From NCBI GenBank assembly GCA_004009845.1, contig RMBW01000042.1:310001-374000 (forward strand): DNA of 64,000 nucleotides. The letters run 5' to 3'. This document shows, in pieces, positions 61,483-64,000 of this stretch. This DNA comes from Davidsoniella eucalypti (Eukaryota > Ascomycota > Sordariomycetes > Microascales > Ceratocystidaceae). Both the position numbers and the translations under genes were made by a program. The notes below the pieces were generated by a model. The model had not been told where the DNA came from. It searched no databases and saw only the letters and a program-made list of their open reading frames with translations. Numbering within the stretch: position 1 is the first letter of the stretch; each line of letters begins with the position of its first letter.

Positions 61483-63165
61483 GGTGATCGGGATGGCTAT
61501 AGATAGTTGGACATGCAGGTTGGATGACGCATCGATGTCGTGAATTGGCCACAAAGTGTAGCTGTAGCAAAGAAAACAACTGGGTATCAAATAGGATAGA
61601 CTAAAGTATGTACAAAGCAAAGAAAATGGAATTGGGATACTCTCAATATGATGGATATCTAAAGAAAAAAAACAATGCAGGGCAAAGATTCAGACGTTAG
61701 ATAGCTTTGAGAAGATCGCTTGTAATTCTTGGAAACACCCACAGTTTCTATGAGGGAATTGCTTTGTTTGTTTTTCCAATAATCAGATGTCTTACTTGGT
61801 TCGGTCAAGGAGATACGGCAACAAGCTCGATTCGGCTCACGTGAGAAGACCTCCAGAGCCAAGCGAAGGAAACTACCACGGACGACCTCCTTCACATCAT
61901 CCAATGAAACGCCTCTGATTTCGACGTGACATTCTCCGTGCAGTAGCTACGACTAGAGTGGAAGCGTCCTCCCTGCAACATCGACCAAAACATTGGCAAT
62001 TGCAAGCGGGAAGTCGGGCTGGTACGAGATACAAAGTGCGCTTGTGAGCCACCGGAAGCAATCCAACCAACACACCTCCAGATATTATGTTCTGTTTCTT
62101 CTGATCATAGGTCATTTATGTCTTACGGGCCTTTTTGGCCTATGTTTCACTTAGATGTGGCAATACCACAAAAAAGGATTTTTTTAACAAAAAAAGCTTG
62201 GAAGTAGCGGCGACATTGATCTGATGCTTTTGACATGTGAAAGTGGAAATTCAAATTGGAGAGTGCCTGCTGAAGCGAATGACGGAGACGGAGTAATAAG
62301 GGGCTAGATTAAGTGTTAGTAGCAGTCAAAACCTAGACCAAAATCTGGGGTTTTTGGTCCGTGACCCGACTAAGTTGCCTCTTAACAACAATCTGATCAC
62401 TAGATACCCTTCAAAATCATAGGCCATCCAAATTATCTTAACTAACAATACGTACATCTAACTACTCGGCGAGCTCACACAGTGCACTTAATCAACAGGT
62501 CAAATGGCCAGGACTAAGCAACGTGATGCAACCGTTTCAACTGCTGCCACTCTTCTTCTCTATCTAGAAGTCGGACAGCAACTGTCTTGGGGTTATAGTC
62601 GCACATTTCATGTGCTTGTTGGAGTGATTTGTACTCGCATTGCCGATTTGACCAGGGCCTTCGGTAACAGCTGATGACGTCGTTAACCCTAGTTATACGC
62701 AATAATACCCTAGTTGTACTTGTATATAACTGTACAGAAATGGACGTAAAAGTGTTAATAATAATAATAAATATAATTGTATACAACTAATAAATATTGA
62801 TAGCCACATCAAGAGTAAATGCCCCTTTACATTCAAAACAAACAAAGAATCATGGAATATTAGCTAAATAGATAAACTATCTACTAATAACAAGTACTAG
62901 AATCATGTGCTGTACACAAACTATGGAGTTTTTATCACTGGAGTACAGCTCATATTACCTGGACCACTCTAATCGATAGCTCATGAGCGTCGCATTTGAG
63001 GTTCTACAAACGATCGTGATACTGTAAGCCGCCATTTCGACGATTTTGCGATGTGCAAAAATGACACTTATAGACAGATGCCTTGTCTCCTCATGCTAAC
63101 ATCAATAACAGAACTGTCACTCTTAATTGTTCTCAACCAGCTTCCCGAGTCATACTTTCGACGCC
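61483..63165. other. Divergent intergenic region between lipase and BYS1-type gene
   Basis: No gene seen. Contains a TCACGTGA site at 61837-61844. From 62.3 to 63.0 kb it becomes AT-rich, including a TAA-rich microsatellite near 62,756-62,770. It should hold both promoters. Confidence 0.6.
61837..61844. promoter_or_regulatory. TCACGTGA E-box, lipase upstream region
   Basis: Perfect eight-base palindrome about 355 bp upstream of the lipase ATG; the fourth such octamer in the window. Confidence 0.4.
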
Positions 63166-63735
63166 ATGCTATTGTCCAAGCGTGCGGACGTCATATTGGC
63201 GCTGATGTTTCTGCTTCAGTTCATAACAGGCGAAGTCCTGGTGTCTGTCATCAACCAATGTTCATACCCTCTTTATCTCTGGTCAGTAGGCACCGACGTG
63301 AGCCCTCGATACCGCATTGCTGCAGCCCACGGATCATACTGTGAGAGAATCCACCGAGACGACAAATCTTCTGGCATTGCCCTGAAGGTCACACGAAATG
63401 ACAAAGCCATCTACGAAGAAGGAAATCAACTGATTCTGGGCTATACGCTAGACACCGAGCAGGACCCGGAGACGTTGTTTATTAGCTTGAGTGATGTGTT
63501 TGGCACGCCCTTCGAAGACCAACGTCTTGTTCTAGAAAGCGGGGATCCGGCTTGCTTGCCAATCAAGTGGCCGGAAGGCGCCAACCCAGGCCACGGCAAC
63601 TTTCTGCGACAGTGTTCGCCAGACTTCAACGTGACGTTGGTGACGTGCCCAGATGAGCATGGGGGTGGAGGGAACGATGGGAGCGGTAACGGCGAGGAGA
63701 TTGAACCAGCGGTGGTTGATTCCAACACTCTTTAG
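63166..63735 (+). CDS. BYS1-family (thaumatin-like) secreted protein
   Basis: Secreted protein of 189 residues, single exon. The BYS1 family is named for a yeast-phase protein of Blastomyces; members are small secreted beta-sandwich proteins, and their biochemical role is not established. Residues 1-22 form the signal peptide (ADVILALMFLLQFITG). The domain begins VLVSVINQCSYPLYLWSVG, then YCERIHRDD, then GIALKVTRND, then LILGYTLD, then LFISLSDVFGTPFEDQRLVL, and ends with PACLPIKWPEG and a Cys pair (QCSP, VTCPDEHG). Cysteines Cys32, Cys59 and three or so downstream could form disulfides. The last 20 residues are Gly-rich and acidic (GGGGNDGSGNGEE), without a clear GPI signal. An alternative start 13 codons upstream in frame is not ATG. 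Divergent from the lipase gene, 1.7 kb apart. Confidence 0.8.
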   Translation: MLLSKRADVILALMFLLQFITGEVLVSVINQCSYPLYLWSVGTDVSPRYRIAAAHGSYCERIHRDDKSSGIALKVTRNDKAIYEEGNQLILGYTLDTEQDPETLFISLSDVFGTPFEDQRLVLESGDPACLPIKWPEGANPGHGNFLRQCSPDFNVTLVTCPDEHGGGGNDGSGNGEEIEPAVVDSNTL

Positions 63736-64000
63736 TCAGATATAGCGGCTTTAATATCACATCTGCCTTCATATTAGCCTTTTCTAAATGAATTGGGAAT
63801 CTTAGATGCCCCTGTCGCATGCTTTAGCCTGTACTAAGTTCTTCTAGGCCTTGGGCTCTGTTATCAGATCGGCCGCAGAGCCCCGCCACTTTAAGCAAAT
63901 AGGGTTATCGATAAGTTTGGGCATCCTAGAGGTCCGCTGAATTTTATAAGAGGCTCAAAATTAGTGGGAACCAAAGTCAGATTTGCGTCATTTTCCTCGA

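Overview
This window is nuclear DNA of a filamentous ascomycete (Pezizomycotina). The evidence is short GT-AG introns of about 50-105 bp with CTAAC-type branch points, a Zn2Cys6 regulator with the Pezizomycotina-type middle domain, Atg27, a Pex22-like protein, glutamine-rich Spt20, and a BYS1-family secreted protein. The species cannot be named from the sequence alone. Genes are sparse: eight intact genes and one decayed gene in 64 kb.

Layout. 1-23.3 kb has no gene I can support. It holds homopolymer and microsatellite tracts, a 22-bp tandem triplet, a strong palindrome, a weak NACHT/STAND-like N-terminal relic near 1.2 kb, and an AT-rich, stop-riddled Ty1/copia relic near 22.2 kb. 23.3-25.1 kb (-) is the eIF2B gamma subunit. 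25.1-29.0 kb is AT-rich and gene-free. 29.0-29.6 kb (+) is a small cysteine-containing secreted-protein gene that looks pseudogenised: GTG where the start ATG should be, plus a 1-base frameshift. 31.1-42.5 kb is the gene-rich core, all on +: Pex22-like protein, SAGA subunit Spt20, Atg27, and glutamate decarboxylase, which has a GC-AG first intron. 43.3-46.3 kb (-) is a Zn2Cys6 transcription factor convergent with glutamate decarboxylase. 46.3-59.1 kb is a second desert with no recognisable gene. 59.1-61.5 kb (-) is a hormone-sensitive-lipase-like alpha/beta hydrolase, divergent from a BYS1-family secreted protein at 63.2-63.7 kb (+).

The genes do not form a pathway or a biosynthetic cluster. 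They are mostly conserved housekeeping genes (translation initiation, peroxisome, transcription co-activation, autophagy trafficking, GABA shunt, lipid hydrolysis). Four perfect TCACGTGA palindromes lie upstream of genes, which may reflect a shared E-box-type regulator. I found no CRISPR array, tRNA, rRNA or intact mobile element, and nothing I can defend as a new multi-gene system. The best leads are the decayed secreted-protein gene, the GC-AG intron, the shared TCACGTGA sites, the copia relic and the two deserts.
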